Counted from the first letter of the stretch, positions 1-9,536 are shown. The stretch: 64,000 nucleotides of DNA from Flavobacterium psychrotolerans (GCF_003097635.1 NZ_QCZI01000006.1:62001-126000), one strand, 5' to 3'. The notes: generated from the sequence alone by a model not told the origin. Program-made: numbers and translations.

Positions 1-244
1 TGCCAAAAATCATTGTGAATATTTGTTGCAATTGCGTGCTGTTGTGCGATTAAGGAATTCGAAAAGAAGAGTGCTGTTAGTATTACAACAGATCTTGAAA
101 CGGCTAAAAAAAATATTTTTTTCATGGTCGCTTAGTTTTTTTTAACAAATTTTTACGTAAAAGTACGTAAAAAATAGATTTAAATAAATTCGTTTAGCGT
201 ACTTTTGTATCTCTATTTAACAAATAAGTATATTCACAACTATT
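1..244. other. intergenic region with sucA promoter
   Basis: No gene with a start codon is visible. A frame-1 open stretch at 19-135 ends in TAG and reads like a protein tail, but it has a stop at 16-18 and no start, so it is not annotated. The region contains two copies of an ACGTAAAA-type word at about 155-172 and a Bacteroidota-type -7 element (TACTTTTG, 200-207) about 38 bases before the sucA start. Confidence 0.5.
200..207 (+). promoter_or_regulatory. sucA -7 promoter element
   Basis: TACTTTTG matches the Bacteroidota primary-sigma -7 consensus TAnnTTTG and lies 38 bases upstream of the sucA ATG. No clear -33 TTG is seen at the right distance, so the promoter may be weak or activator-dependent. 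The ACGTAAAA repeats just upstream could be an operator, which is inference. Confidence 0.5.
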
Positions 245-3019
245 ATGGATAGGTTTTCATTTCTAAACGCAGCACATACCGAATTTTTTGCACAATTATA
301 CGATCAATATTTAGAGAATCCAGATAGCGTTGAGCCTAGCTGGCGAAGTTTTTTCCAGGGTTTCGACTTTGGAATGACTACTTATAATGACGAAAACCCA
401 GTAAACTATATTGCAAATGTGGCTTCTGGTGCCGTTGAAAGTACTCTTGTGTCAGAAAAACTTCAGAAAGAATTTAATGTATTAAAATTAGTTGACGGCT
501 ATCGTTCCCGGGGACACTTGTTTACCAAAACAAATCCTGTGAGAGAAAGGAGAGCTTCCGCTCCTACATTAGATATTGAAAATTTTGGGCTTTCAGCAGC
601 CGATTTGGATACCGTTTTTGACGCTGCAAAAGTGATTAAAATACAACCTTGCTCACTTCGGAAAATCGTAGAGCATTTGGACACTATTTATTGTCAGCAC
701 ATTGGGGTAGAATACATGTATATCCGTATTCCGGAAGTCGTGGGATGGATTCAGAATAAATTAGGGGTCAATGACAATAAACCTAATTTTTCATCAGATG
801 AAAAGAAAGCGATTCTTAATAAATTGAATCAAGCGGTTTCGTTTGAGAATTTTTTACATACAAAATACGTGGGTCAAAAACGATTTTCGCTTGAAGGAGG
901 GGAATCAATCATTCCTGCTCTCGATGCTTTAATCGAAAAAGCCGCTGAAAAAGGAGTGGAGCAATTTGTTATGGGGATGGCACACCGGGGCCGTTTGAAC
1001 GTTTTGGCAAACATATTTGGCAAATCTACCCAGGATATTTTCGGGGAATTTGACGGGAAAGATTACGATCAGGAATATTTTGACGGGGATGTAAAATACC
1101 ATTTGGGACTTACCGCCGATAAAGTGACCAGCACTGGAAAAAAGATAAATATCAATTTGGCTCCAAATCCTTCGCACCTTGAAACCGTGGGGGCAGTAAT
1201 AGAAGGGATCACGAGAGCAAAACAGGATAAGTATTTTTCAGATGATTTTTCAAAAGTATTACCCATTGCCGTTCACGGTGACGCTGCCATTGCAGGTCAG
1301 GGCATTTTATATGAAATTGTGCAAATGGCTCAATTGGACGGATATAAAACCGGAGGAACCATTCACATTGTAATCAACAATCAAGTTGGTTTTACCACCA
1401 ATTATTTGGACGCCCGTTCTTCTAAATATTGTACGGATGTGGCTAAAGTGACACTTTCTCCTGTGTTACATGTTAATGCCGATGATGCCGAAGCGGTGGT
1501 GCACGCCATGTCATTTGCGTTGGATTTTAGAATGCAGTTTGGACACGACGTATTCATTGATTTATTGGGATACCGAAAATACGGACATAACGAAGGGGAT
1601 GAACCTCGTTTTACCCAACCCGTATTGTACAAAATTATCGCAAAACACCAAAACCCAAGAGATATCTACGCCGCTAAGTTATTGGCTGAAGGCGTAATTG
1701 ATGCGGATTTTGTGAAATCTATAGAAACGACTTATAAACAAGACTTAGACGACAATCTTCAGGCATCCCGTAAAAAAGATTTAACCATAATTACACCATT
1801 CATGAAAAATGAGTGGCAAGGTTTTCAACAAGTTACCGATACCCAAATGCTTCAAAAAGTAGATACCTCCTTTCCTAAAGAGGGACTTACCGCAATTGCA
1901 AATGTGATCTGTAATTTGCCTTCCGATAAAAAGTTTATCAGTAAAATTGAAAAACTGATCAACGACAGAAAAACGATGTTTTTTGAAACCAATAAGTTGG
2001 ATTGGGCCATGGCCGAACATTTGGCTTATGGTTCCTTATTGAAAGAAGGATACAATGTGCGTATTTCAGGACAGGATGTAGAACGGGGTACTTTTTCTCA
2101 CCGTCATGCTGTGGTTAAAGTTGAAGATTCAGAGGAAGAAGTGACTTTGCTGAATAATTTGGAAGGGAAAAACGGAAAATTCAACATTTTCAATTCCCTT
2201 TTATCCGAGTACGGTGTTTTAGGATTTGATTACGGATATGCCTTGGCAAGCCCAAACACATTAACTATTTGGGAAGCACAATTTGGGGATTTCAGTAACG
2301 GAGCCCAAATCATGATAGACCAATATATCTCTTGTGGTGAAGACAAATGGAACAATCAAAACGGAATTGTATTGTTGTTGCCTCACGGTTACGAAGGGCA
2401 GGGTGCAGAACACTCTTCGGCACGAATGGAGCGGTATTTGCAACTTTGTGCCAGACAAAACATGTTTGTAGCCGATTGCACCACTCCCGCCAATTTCTAC
2501 CATTTGCTAAGAAGACAAATGAAAACCACGTTCCGAAAACCGCTGATTGTGTTTACACCAAAAAGTTTGTTGCGTGACCCAAGAGTAGTTTCAACTGTTG
2601 AAGAATTTGCCATAGGAAGTTTCCAGGAAACGTTTGATGATGAATCGGTAAATAAAGCTGATGTGAAAACATTGGTTTTCTGTACTGGGAAATTCTATTA
2701 TGACATCACTGCCGAGAGAGAAATCAATGGTAGAAAAGACGTAGCCGTAGTACGAATCGAGCAATTGTTTCCGTTACCAATCGAGCAATTAAAAGCAATC
2801 ATAGCCAAATATCCAAACGCCGATGATTATGTTTGGGCACAGGAAGAACCTAAAAACATGGGGGCTTACAGTTACATGCTCATGAATTTCGACTTGGTAA
2901 AATGGAGGCTGGCCTCACTAAAAGCCTATGCGGCTCCGGCCGCAGGAAGTTACACCAGAGCAAAACGCCGTCAGGCAGATGCTATCAGAATGGTATTTGA
3001 CAAGAATTTATTTCGATAA
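245..3019 (+). CDS. sucA: 2-oxoglutarate dehydrogenase E1 component
   Basis: Thiamine-diphosphate-dependent E1 of the 2-oxoglutarate dehydrogenase complex. It decarboxylates 2-oxoglutarate and passes the succinyl group to the lipoyl domain of E2 in the cytoplasmic TCA cycle. The 924 residues match the family length. Visible are the N-terminal E2-binding segment with YLENPDSVEPSW (about 21-33), the GMAHRGRLNVLAN block near 243, the GDAAIAGQG cofactor block near 345, and YGHNEGDEPRFTQP near 445. GYEGQGAEHSSARMERYLQL near 716 belongs to the C-terminal transketolase-like half. The E2 gene follows 85 bases downstream on the same strand, so the two probably form an operon. Start and length are unambiguous. 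Confidence 0.97.
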   Translation: MDRFSFLNAAHTEFFAQLYDQYLENPDSVEPSWRSFFQGFDFGMTTYNDENPVNYIANVASGAVESTLVSEKLQKEFNVLKLVDGYRSRGHLFTKTNPVRERRASAPTLDIENFGLSAADLDTVFDAAKVIKIQPCSLRKIVEHLDTIYCQHIGVEYMYIRIPEVVGWIQNKLGVNDNKPNFSSDEKKAILNKLNQAVSFENFLHTKYVGQKRFSLEGGESIIPALDALIEKAAEKGVEQFVMGMAHRGRLNVLANIFGKSTQDIFGEFDGKDYDQEYFDGDVKYHLGLTADKVTSTGKKININLAPNPSHLETVGAVIEGITRAKQDKYFSDDFSKVLPIAVHGDAAIAGQGILYEIVQMAQLDGYKTGGTIHIVINNQVGFTTNYLDARSSKYCTDVAKVTLSPVLHVNADDAEAVVHAMSFALDFRMQFGHDVFIDLLGYRKYGHNEGDEPRFTQPVLYKIIAKHQNPRDIYAAKLLAEGVIDADFVKSIETTYKQDLDDNLQASRKKDLTIITPFMKNEWQGFQQVTDTQMLQKVDTSFPKEGLTAIANVICNLPSDKKFISKIEKLINDRKTMFFETNKLDWAMAEHLAYGSLLKEGYNVRISGQDVERGTFSHRHAVVKVEDSEEEVTLLNNLEGKNGKFNIFNSLLSEYGVLGFDYGYALASPNTLTIWEAQFGDFSNGAQIMIDQYISCGEDKWNNQNGIVLLLPHGYEGQGAEHSSARMERYLQLCARQNMFVADCTTPANFYHLLRRQMKTTFRKPLIVFTPKSLLRDPRVVSTVEEFAIGSFQETFDDESVNKADVKTLVFCTGKFYYDITAEREINGRKDVAVVRIEQLFPLPIEQLKAIIAKYPNADDYVWAQEEPKNMGAYSYMLMNFDLVKWRLASLKAYAAPAAGSYTRAKRRQADAIRMVFDKNLFR

Positions 3020-3026
3020 AAAATAG

Positions 3027-3096
3027 TTTAAAGTTTAAGGTTTAAAGTTTTTTTTTCTAGAACGTTAAATCTTAAACGAATCAAACCTTAAACAAA
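3027..3096. other. hairpin in the sucA-sucB gap
   Basis: The short gap between sucA and sucB holds GTTTAAGGTTT near 3031-3043 and its exact complement AAACCTTAAAC near 3083-3093, with about 40 bases between the arms. It could modulate the ratio of E1 to E2 or protect the mRNA; this is inference. TTTAAAGTTTAA-type words of this kind are common in flavobacterial gaps. Confidence 0.3.
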
Positions 3097-3104
3097 AAAA
3101 AGAC

Positions 3105-4328
3105 ATGATTTTAGAAATGAAAGTCCCATCACCAGGGGAATCCATAAAAGAAGTTGAAATCGCCACTTGGTTAGTAAAAGATGGCGATTATGTAGAGAAA
3201 GACCAAGCCATCGCTGAGGTTGATTCAGATAAAGCAACTTTAGAATTACCTGCCGAAGCCAGCGGAATCATCACGCTCAAAGCGGAAGAAGGTGATGCGA
3301 TTGCTGTAGGCGCTGTAGTTTGTCACATTGATACCGATGGCGTAAAACCATCTGGGTCAGCTCCGGTGGCTGAAGCTCCAAAAGCAGTGGAAGCTCCCAA
3401 AGCAGAAGTGAAAGCGGAAGCTAAAGCAGTTCCGGTAGTGGCGACTTATGCTGCAGGAACGCCTTCTCCGGCGGCCAGAAAAATATTGGACGAAAAAAAC
3501 ATACAACCTTCGGATATTCTTGGGACAGGGAAAGACGGACGAATTACCAAAGACGATGCCGTGAACGCTGTGCCGTCTATGGGAACGCCAACAGGAGGTT
3601 CTCGTGGTTCAGAAAGAACGAAATTGTCTATGTTGCGCAGAAAAGTGGCCGAGCGTTTGGTTGCTGCAAAAAACGACACCGCCATGTTGACTACGTTTAA
3701 CGAAGTAAACATGACGCCCATCAATACCATACGTAACGAATATAAAGACGCTTTTAAAGCCAAACACGGCGGACTAGGATTGGGTTACATGTCCTTTTTC
3801 ACGAAAGCGGTAACCAGAGCGTTGCAATTGTTTCCAGATGTGAATTCCATGATGGATGGCGATTATAAAATAGCGTTCGATTTTTGCGACATTTCCATTG
3901 CCGTTTCCGGTCCTAAAGGCCTGATGGTTCCTGTGGTGCGCAATGCAGAAAATTTGAGTTTCCGTGGTATTGAAGCCGACATTAAAAGACTGGCATTAAA
4001 AGCCCGTGACGGACAAATTACCGTTGACGACATGACTGGAGGAACTTTCACCATTACCAATGGAGGCGTTTTTGGAAGCATGTTGAGTACGCCAATTATC
4101 AACCCACCACAATCTGGAATTCTAGGCATGCACAACATCATTGAGCGCCCGATTGCCGTAAACGGAAAAGTGGAAATTCATCCCATGATGTATGTGGCTT
4201 TATCTTATGACCACAGAATTATTGACGGTCGCGAGTCTGTTGGGTTTTTGGTTGCTGTTAAAGAAGCGTTAGAAAACCCACTGGAATTACTGTGTGATAA
4301 CAATCCTAAAAAAGCATTTGAATTGTAG
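3105..4328 (+). CDS. sucB: 2-oxoglutarate dehydrogenase E2, dihydrolipoyl succinyltransferase
   Basis: E2 core of the 2-oxoglutarate dehydrogenase complex, transferring succinyl from lipoamide to CoA. An N-terminal lipoyl domain carries the lipoylation site in [10 protein letters not shown] (Lys 43). An Ala/Pro/Lys-rich linker (about 85-115) follows. The peripheral subunit-binding domain [20 protein letters not shown] comes next (about 120-150), and then the acyltransferase domain. Its catalytic block [10 protein letters not shown] has the active His near 370 and Asp near 374. At 407 residues the protein has normal length with one lipoyl domain. Co-transcription with sucA and termination at the hairpin near 4382-4407 are likely. 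Confidence 0.96.
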   Translation: MILEMKVPSPGESIKEVEIATWLVKDGDYVEKDQAIAEVDSDKATLELPAEASGIITLKAEEGDAIAVGAVVCHIDTDGVKPSGSAPVAEAPKAVEAPKAEVKAEAKAVPVVATYAAGTPSPAARKILDEKNIQPSDILGTGKDGRITKDDAVNAVPSMGTPTGGSRGSERTKLSMLRRKVAERLVAAKNDTAMLTTFNEVNMTPINTIRNEYKDAFKAKHGGLGLGYMSFFTKAVTRALQLFPDVNSMMDGDYKIAFDFCDISIAVSGPKGLMVPVVRNAENLSFRGIEADIKRLALKARDGQITVDDMTGGTFTITNGGVFGSMLSTPIINPPQSGILGMHNIIERPIAVNGKVEIHPMMYVALSYDHRIIDGRESVGFLVAVKEALENPLELLCDNNPKKAFEL

Positions 4329-4381
4329 TCATTGCTTTGTTCTCCTAGCTTTTAGATAAAGCAAAGTCAGAATTAATAGAG

Positions 4382-4407
4382 CCGTCAGTTTTACTGGCGG
4401 TTTTTTT
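4382..4407 (+). terminator. intrinsic terminator after sucB
   Basis: CCGTCAGT pairs with ACTGGCGG (8 bp, one G-U) around a TTT loop and is followed by seven T residues, 53 bases after the sucB stop. Confidence 0.85.
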
Positions 4408-4672
4408 ATGCCCTTATTTTAAGGGTTTGTAATTCCTAAATTTAAATTTATACCAAAATTTTAGACTATTAGTGTGTAATAAGGAGGGTTAAGGTTTAAT
4501 TTAAAGACGGTTTTGTATTTGTAAAATAGTGTTCAACTGAAAGTTTAGTCTTCCTTAACCCAGTTGCGCAAAGTGTAGCTGCTTCGCAAATGTCTTTGAC
4601 TTTGCGCCCACAATAAAGAACATTTACCATAACAATAAAAACTTCAAACCTACGAAAGTCGTAGTTTTTCTG
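4408..4672. other. intergenic, no gene seen
   Basis: AT-rich gap between the sucB terminator and the convergent protease-like gene. It holds an inverted pair GGGTTAAGG (near 4487) and CCTTAACCC (near 4553), and TTTGCGC-type words like those in other gaps of this window (for example 5150-5170). No open frame with coding character was seen. Confidence 0.4.
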
Positions 4673-5125
4673 TTATTTAGAATTTGCCAACGATAAATAC
4701 AGAAAACGATTGTAATAATCAATAATCCCTTCTCCCAACAGCAAAATATCCGCGCCAATAATGCCTTGTACGGGTTTTACCTTGTGTTCTATTAAGGCGG
4801 CGTTTACATGGGTTAAATCGAAAATCACCAAGTTGAAATCATTGTTTTTCCAAGATCCCAATTGCAGTTGGTTGTTCTTGGCCAGTTGGGTAAACATGCC
4901 GGTGGCTCCGGCTCCGGTGGCTTTGGTTTTTGATGTCCCGGCATTCAACTGAAACAATTCGACGCTTTCAAAACCTACACAGCTGTTGCTCGCGCCCGTG
5001 TCGAGAATGAAGCTGCCTTTTATGCCGTTGATGCTCGCTTTTATAAGCAAATGCTGTGTCTTTAAAACCTTAAATTTTATCTTTTTGTAGTTATTGTTTT
5101 TAAGGATAGCAGGAAGGTTTTTCAT
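4673..5125 (-). CDS. retropepsin-like aspartic protease family protein
   Basis: Small single-domain aspartic protease-like protein of 150 residues. The active-site motif DTGAS is at 42-46 (ILDTGASNS), and the second family motif GIIGADILL lies near 118-126 in the C-terminal half. Such clan AA proteins act as homodimers, each chain giving one Asp. The substrate here is unknown. There is no signal peptide and no membrane segment, so a cytoplasmic location is inferred. It is transcribed toward sucB and stands alone. Proteolytic activity is inferred from the motif only. Confidence 0.75.
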   Translation of the reverse strand: MKNLPAILKNNNYKKIKFKVLKTQHLLIKASINGIKGSFILDTGASNSCVGFESVELFQLNAGTSKTKATGAGATGMFTQLAKNNQLQLGSWKNNDFNLVIFDLTHVNAALIEHKVKPVQGIIGADILLLGEGIIDYYNRFLYLSLANSK

Positions 5126-5236
5126 GATTTTTTGCCACTAAGGCACAAAGGTTTGCGCAAAGTTCGCAAAGTTTTGTCAAATAGCTTCTTTTAAATCGTA
5201 ATTTTGTAATCCAAAAATAAGGGCCTAAAATAGCAA

Positions 5237-6004
5237 ATGATCATCACCGACACCCACACCCATTTATATTCAGAAGAATTCGATCTAGACCGTGACGAAA
5301 TGATGCAACGGGCCATTCAAAATGGCGTAACCCGTTTTTTTATCCCTGCAATAGATTCGACCTGCACGGAGGCGATGTATCAATTGGAAAAAGAATATCC
5401 CGACAACGTTTTCCTGATGATGGGTTTGCATCCCACGTATGTAAAAGAAAATTATCTGGAAGAACTGCAGCTTGTAGAAAACGAATTGGCCAAAAGAAAA
5501 TTCTATGCCGTTGGCGAAATCGGAATTGATTTGTATTGGGACAAGACCCATTTAAAGGAGCAACAAATTGCTTTCAAAAGGCAAATTCAATTGGCTAAAA
5601 TGTACAAGTTGCCCATAGTGATCCATTGCCGGGAGGCTTTCGGCGAAATTTTTGAAATTTTGGAAGAAGAAAAATCGGAAGATTTATTTGGGATATTCCA
5701 CTGTTTTTCGGGAACATACGAACAAGCATTACAGGCCATTTCCTATAACATGAAACTTGGAATTGGTGGTGTTGTCACTTTTAAAAACGGAAAAATAGAC
5801 CAATTCTTGAACCAAGTCGACTTGAAGCATATCGTTCTGGAAACGGATTCGCCTTATTTGGCTCCAATTCCGTATCGGGGAAAACGCAATGAAAGCAGTT
5901 ATCTCATTAATGTGGTTCATAAATTGGCCGAAATTTACGACCGCACCCCCGAAGAAATCGCAAGAATTACGACCGAAAATTCCAAAGCGGTTTTCAATAT
6001 TTAG
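5237..6004 (+). CDS. TatD family metal-dependent hydrolase
   Basis: TatD-type DNase/hydrolase of the amidohydrolase superfamily, 255 residues, the usual size. Metal ligands are visible: DTHTHLY (5-11), VGEIGID near 95, HCRE near 131, HCFSG near 155 and ETDSPYLAP near 205. Family members are 3'-5' exonucleases or quality-control hydrolases; the exact substrate cannot be read from the sequence. The next gene, an acyltransferase, follows closely on the same strand, but a promoter-like stretch lies between them. Confidence 0.9.
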   Translation: MIITDTHTHLYSEEFDLDRDEMMQRAIQNGVTRFFIPAIDSTCTEAMYQLEKEYPDNVFLMMGLHPTYVKENYLEELQLVENELAKRKFYAVGEIGIDLYWDKTHLKEQQIAFKRQIQLAKMYKLPIVIHCREAFGEIFEILEEEKSEDLFGIFHCFSGTYEQALQAISYNMKLGIGGVVTFKNGKIDQFLNQVDLKHIVLETDSPYLAPIPYRGKRNESSYLINVVHKLAEIYDRTPEEIARITTENSKAVFNI

Positions 6005-6070
6005 CAAAACAAAACCTTATTTTAAATAAATTTTCGTTATTTTGTGCGTACTTTAACAAAACGTCAAAAA

Positions 6071-7207
6071 ATGCAAAAGTTTGATCAAATACGTCCGTTT
6101 TACGACGCCGAAATAAATGAAGGGATTCGTTCGTCAGTAAACCATCCGATGATGAAGGCATTGATGAATTTTACCTTTCCCGAGGTTGATGATTCCGTTT
6201 GGAAAGGACAAATGATTAAAACGCATTCAATTCGGGATTTTCAGTGCAACTTTATTTATCAATCGATTCAAAAAGTTTTGGAGAAAAGCTCCGACGGTTT
6301 GACCACTTCGGGTTTTGAAAAACTAGAAAAAAACACGTCCTATTTATTTATTTCCAACCATAGGGACATCATCTTAGACACTTCTTTGTTGAATGCCGCC
6401 TTGTTTGAACATGGTTTGGTGATGACTGCTTCCGCCATTGGAGATAATTTGGTAAAAAAATCATTCTTATTGACGTTGTCAAAACTCAACAGGAATTTTC
6501 TGGTACAACGCGGTTTGTCGCCGAGAGAAATGTTGCAAAGTTCTAAATTATTATCTGAATATATTGCACAATTGTTGTTGCGGGAAAATCGTTCGGTATG
6601 GATTGCACAGCGAGAAGGAAGGACAAAAGATGGCAATGATGTTACAAACCCGGGTGTTTTAAAAATGCTAGCGATGGGTTCTGAGGAGGAAGATTTGATG
6701 CAGTATTTTAAAAATATTAAAATTGTTCCCGTTTCGATTTCGTATGAATACGACCCGACGGATGCGTTAAAAATGCCGCAATTAATGGCCGAGGCAAAAA
6801 ATGAAATTTACATTAAAGAAAAAAATGAGGATTTCATGACTTTGTTGAGTGGAATAATGGGGCAAAAAAGGCACATTCACATTCACGTAGGTGACGTTTT
6901 AGATAAGGAATTGGATGCAATCGCTTCAGAATTCAATAATTCCAACAAACAAATTCAGGCTTTGGCACAAGTTATTGATGATTCTATTTTGACTAGTTAC
7001 AAGCTTTGGCCTACAAATTATATAGCCTACGACATTCTTCATAAAACCAATACATTCAGTTCGTTTTACACGGACAATGAAAAATTGCTTTTTGAGAGGC
7101 GAATGGAAATTAGGATTGACCAAAAAAATCCGGTTGCCTTGGAAGGTTTTTTGAATATGTATGCCAATCCAGTTGTCAATAAATTAAGGTATGATACTGC
7201 TATCTAA
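6071..7207 (+). CDS. 1-acyl-sn-glycerol-3-phosphate acyltransferase-type protein
   Basis: PlsC-like acyltransferase, probably in membrane phospholipid synthesis. The acyltransferase signature appears as ISNHRDIILDTSLL near residue 95, and REGRTKDGNDVTNPGVLKML near 190 stands in place of the usual second motif. I chose the ATG at 6071 over the GTG at 6044 because the GTG falls inside a promoter-like TTATTTTG stretch. Length from 6071 is 378 residues, longer than a classical PlsC (about 240), with a C-terminal extension. Its end overlaps the start of the asparaginase gene by 17 bases, so the two are probably translated from one mRNA. The lipid substrate is not proven. Confidence 0.8.
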   Translation: MQKFDQIRPFYDAEINEGIRSSVNHPMMKALMNFTFPEVDDSVWKGQMIKTHSIRDFQCNFIYQSIQKVLEKSSDGLTTSGFEKLEKNTSYLFISNHRDIILDTSLLNAALFEHGLVMTASAIGDNLVKKSFLLTLSKLNRNFLVQRGLSPREMLQSSKLLSEYIAQLLLRENRSVWIAQREGRTKDGNDVTNPGVLKMLAMGSEEEDLMQYFKNIKIVPVSISYEYDPTDALKMPQLMAEAKNEIYIKEKNEDFMTLLSGIMGQKRHIHIHVGDVLDKELDAIASEFNNSNKQIQALAQVIDDSILTSYKLWPTNYIAYDILHKTNTFSSFYTDNEKLLFERRMEIRIDQKNPVALEGFLNMYANPVVNKLRYDTAI

Positions 7208-8225
7208 ACCCAACATCCTTCTCATTTACACGGGAGGTACTATTGGCATGATGAAGGATTTTGAAACGGGTGCTTTAAAGGCTTTTGATTTTAGTAAACT
7301 GTCACAAAAAATCCCGGAGTTACAGTTGTTGGACTGCAAGATAGAAACCATTTCTTTCGAAAACCCAATCGATTCATCAAACATGAATCCAGCGGGATGG
7401 TTGAAAATGGCTACCATTATTGAGGATAATTATACCCAGTTTGATGGTTTTGTGGTGCTCCATGGTTCAGATACCATGTCCTATTCAGCGTCCGCATTGA
7501 GTTTTATGTTAGAGCATTTATCGAAACCGGTTGTTTTTACGGGGTCGCAATTGCCTATTGGGGATTTACGAACGGATGCTAAGGAAAATCTCATTACGGC
7601 CATACAAATCGCTTCTTTGAAAGACAAAAACCAGCCCGTAATTCATGAAGTTTCCCTGTATTTTGAATATAAATTATATCGGGGAAACCGAACCACTAAA
7701 ATAAATGCGGAACATTTTAATGCTTTTGCTTCTCCAAATTACGGACCACTTGCCGTTTCAGGGGTGCATTTAAAAATAAACCAAGAGCTGTTTTTGCCAA
7801 AAACAAACTCCAAAAAATTACTGGTTCATAAAGAATTGGATAATAATGTGGTCATTGTGAAAATGTTTCCCGGTATAAATGAGAACGTGTTGTCTTCCAT
7901 TTTAAGCATTCCCGGTCTGAAAGGAATGATTTTAGAGACCTATGGTTCCGGAAATGCACCCACTGATGAATGGTTTATTTTTGCAATTGAGGAAGCAATC
8001 AAAAACGGGTTGCATGTTGTTAATGTTACGCAATGTTCAGGAGGAAGCGTGAACATGGGGCAATATGAAACCAGCACAGCATTAAGAAGGATTGGAGTGA
8101 TTTCCGGGAAAGATATCACCACCGAAGCTGCAATTACAAAGCTGATGTATCTTTTGGGCCAAAAAGTAGCGCCACATGTTTTAAAAACAATATTCGAAAC
8201 CGCTATAAGAGGAGAATTGTCATAA
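7191..8225 (+). CDS. ansA: type I L-asparaginase
   Basis: Cytoplasmic asparaginase, hydrolysing asparagine to aspartate and ammonia. The N-terminal motif IYTGGTIGM gives the catalytic Thr at about 17 (Thr 14 and Thr 17 both present). The second motif VVLHGSDTMSYSASAL lies near 88-103, and DLRTDAKENLITAIQIA near 123 carries the family Lys. No signal peptide is seen, and the 344-residue length fits the type I (cytosolic) class. The start overlaps the upstream acyltransferase by 17 bases, which suggests translational coupling. It is the last chromosomal protein gene before tRNA-Ser and the island. Confidence 0.92.
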   Translation: MILLSKPNILLIYTGGTIGMMKDFETGALKAFDFSKLSQKIPELQLLDCKIETISFENPIDSSNMNPAGWLKMATIIEDNYTQFDGFVVLHGSDTMSYSASALSFMLEHLSKPVVFTGSQLPIGDLRTDAKENLITAIQIASLKDKNQPVIHEVSLYFEYKLYRGNRTTKINAEHFNAFASPNYGPLAVSGVHLKINQELFLPKTNSKKLLVHKELDNNVVIVKMFPGINENVLSSILSIPGLKGMILETYGSGNAPTDEWFIFAIEEAIKNGLHVVNVTQCSGGSVNMGQYETSTALRRIGVISGKDITTEAAITKLMYLLGQKVAPHVLKTIFETAIRGELS

Positions 8226-8287
8226 AAATTAAATATTAATTTTCATTACTGGATTTTTTTATGGTTATTTGCAAACTCAAATAAAAT

Positions 8288-8372
8288 AGAGAGGTGGCCG
8301 AGTGGCTGAAGGCGCACGCTTGGAAAGCGTGTATATGGCAACATATCGAGGGTTCGAATCCCTTCCTCTCTG
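8288..8372 (+). tRNA. tRNA-Ser(GGA)
   Basis: Class II tRNA of 85 bases. The acceptor stem AGAGAGG (8288-8294) pairs with CCTCTCT (8365-8371), with G as discriminator. Anticodon GGA sits in CTTGGAAAG (near 8321), followed by a long variable arm and the T arm GGTTCGAATCC. CCA is not encoded. Its last 14 bases are the left half of the island's 16-bp target repeat, so the gene stays intact after integration. Confidence 0.97.
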
Positions 8373-8374
8373 CT
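8359..8374 (+). repeat. attL, left 16-bp attachment repeat
   Basis: TCCCTTCCTCTCTGCT, overlapping the T-stem and acceptor stem of tRNA-Ser. It is identical to 22217-22232. Confidence 0.88.
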
Positions 8375-8377
8375 TTA

Positions 8378-8418
8378 AAAAACCGTAATTAGCTACAATA
8401 TAGGCTATTACGGTTTTT
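8378..8418 (+). terminator. terminator just inside the island's left end
   Basis: AAAAACCGTAAT (8378-8389) pairs perfectly with ATTACGGTTTTT (8407-8418); the inner AGC/GCT extends the stem. It ends tRNA-Ser transcription from inside the island and so replaces the original chromosomal terminator that was displaced to 22241. Confidence 0.8.
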
Positions 8419-8430
8419 ATGTTTTAATTA

Positions 8431-8450
8431 TTGTACGATTAATGTACGAT
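8431..8450. promoter_or_regulatory. candidate integrase arm-type sites, left
   Basis: Two tandem TGTACGAT words (TTGTACGATT and AATGTACGAT) lie about 60 bases inside attL. The same word occurs near the right end at 22059-22086. By analogy with tyrosine recombinases these may be arm-binding sites for the integrase; this is inference. Confidence 0.4.
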
Positions 8451-8508
8451 GGGCTTTAAATTGGTTAAAAAAGCTATATTTTCTTAGTAAATATAAATAG
8501 AATTTTAC

Positions 8509-8560
8509 GATATGCCAAAATCTAATTAAGTTAATTGGATGGCACTTCATTTAGGTTTGA
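8509..8560 (+). repeat. degenerate direct repeat, copy A
   Basis: Begins GATATGCCAAAAT and ends TTTAGGTTTGA. It aligns over about 52 bases with 9075-9126. The two copies flank the orphan gene at 8595-9017 and suggest a cassette boundary. Confidence 0.5.
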
Positions 8561-8594
8561 GTTTGTTAACAAATAGTGAAAAAGGACTGAGTCT

Positions 8595-8990
8595 TTAAAT
8601 ATTGTAATTTTCAAAGTGCCTCAAGTCAAAATTTTCTAACTCAACTAATATTATTTCTTGAATGGATTTATTTTTCGGTTCATTTCCATACCAAACCATA
8701 ATGATTGACGAACCATCAAATTGATTTTTTTTATCATTTATTGGTTTGCTGGTTAACCAAGCTGAATAAATAAAGGGTTTTAGTTCAGTGTCTGATATTT
8801 TTATATTGGCTTGTTTGTAAACAACTTTTCTTTCACCCCAAGCACTCGGATATGATGTTTTTTTGAGAATAGTGTGGTTTAATTCTTCATCAGGCTCACC
8901 AGAAATTAATCCAGAATAAGTAGGAATCATATTGAATCCTTCTATTGTTATTTTTCTTCCGTTTCTTAGTTGAACACTTAAATTTCTCAT
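8595..8990 (-). CDS. protein of unknown function, island left end
   Basis: I do not recognise this protein. The ATG at 8990 gives 131 residues (MRNLSVQLRNGRK); an earlier ATG at 9017 would add nine residues, and the choice is uncertain. It has no signal peptide or membrane segment. A short motif-like stretch YSGLISGEPDEELN follows residue 20. The composition (Lys, Asn, Ile rich) matches the island. It is transcribed toward the tRNA and flanked by a pair of degenerate direct repeats, so it may be a separately acquired cargo gene. A role in phage defence or immunity can only be guessed from position. Confidence 0.55.
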   Translation of the reverse strand: MRNLSVQLRNGRKITIEGFNMIPTYSGLISGEPDEELNHTILKKTSYPSAWGERKVVYKQANIKISDTELKPFIYSAWLTSKPINDKKNQFDGSSIIMVWYGNEPKNKSIQEIILVELENFDLRHFENYNI

Positions 8991-9074
8991 ATTTATTTCT
9001 TTACTTATAAATATCAATTAAGACGCAAAAAAAGGAAAAAACTAAATTTTGTTAAGGAAGTATTTGAGAAAAAT

Positions 9075-9126
9075 GATATGCCAAAATTAATTAAGGTTGT
9101 TGGCTGGCAACCCCTTTAGGTTTGAA
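9075..9126 (+). repeat. degenerate direct repeat, copy B
   Basis: Second copy of the repeat at 8509-8560, sharing GATATGCCAAAA, TTAATTAAG, GGCTGGCA-like and TTTAGGTTTGA blocks. It lies on the far side of the orphan gene. Confidence 0.5.
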
Positions 9127-9536
9127 TGTAATTAAAAATATTCAAAAAATGTCTTAGTTGATGTTGTTTTTAAAACTAGGTGTCGCTTCGCTCCAATTTG
9201 ATTGAAGATAGATTAATCCATTAGATAATTATTGATAGAATAAAGAAAAACTTTTTAATTGATATTGTTTTATAATGGTGTCGCTTCGCTCTCTAAAGTT
9301 GAATATGTTTTATATAATGGTTTGAATCAATATTGTTAGTTGATATGGTTTAAAAATTAAATAGATAAAGCAGTATGTTTTAAAAAAAACGGTTTATATA
9401 TTTCTTGTAATTAATTTTATTTATATTCTTATTTTTAATATTATATATATTTTTATATATAGTGGTTTAAAGAACATATTTCCTGTTTTCAGAACAACAT
9501 CCCCTGCTTTTTATATTATATATTGATTTTGATAAA

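Noticed and set aside
19..135. Open frame at the left edge that reads like a protein tail and ends in TAG
   Set aside because: It has a stop codon just upstream and no start codon; a frameshift or an unrelated stretch cannot be told apart at the window edge.
3027..3096. sucA-sucB hairpin as a terminator
   Set aside because: The loop is about 40 bases and there is no T run after the second arm; the downstream gene belongs to the same complex.
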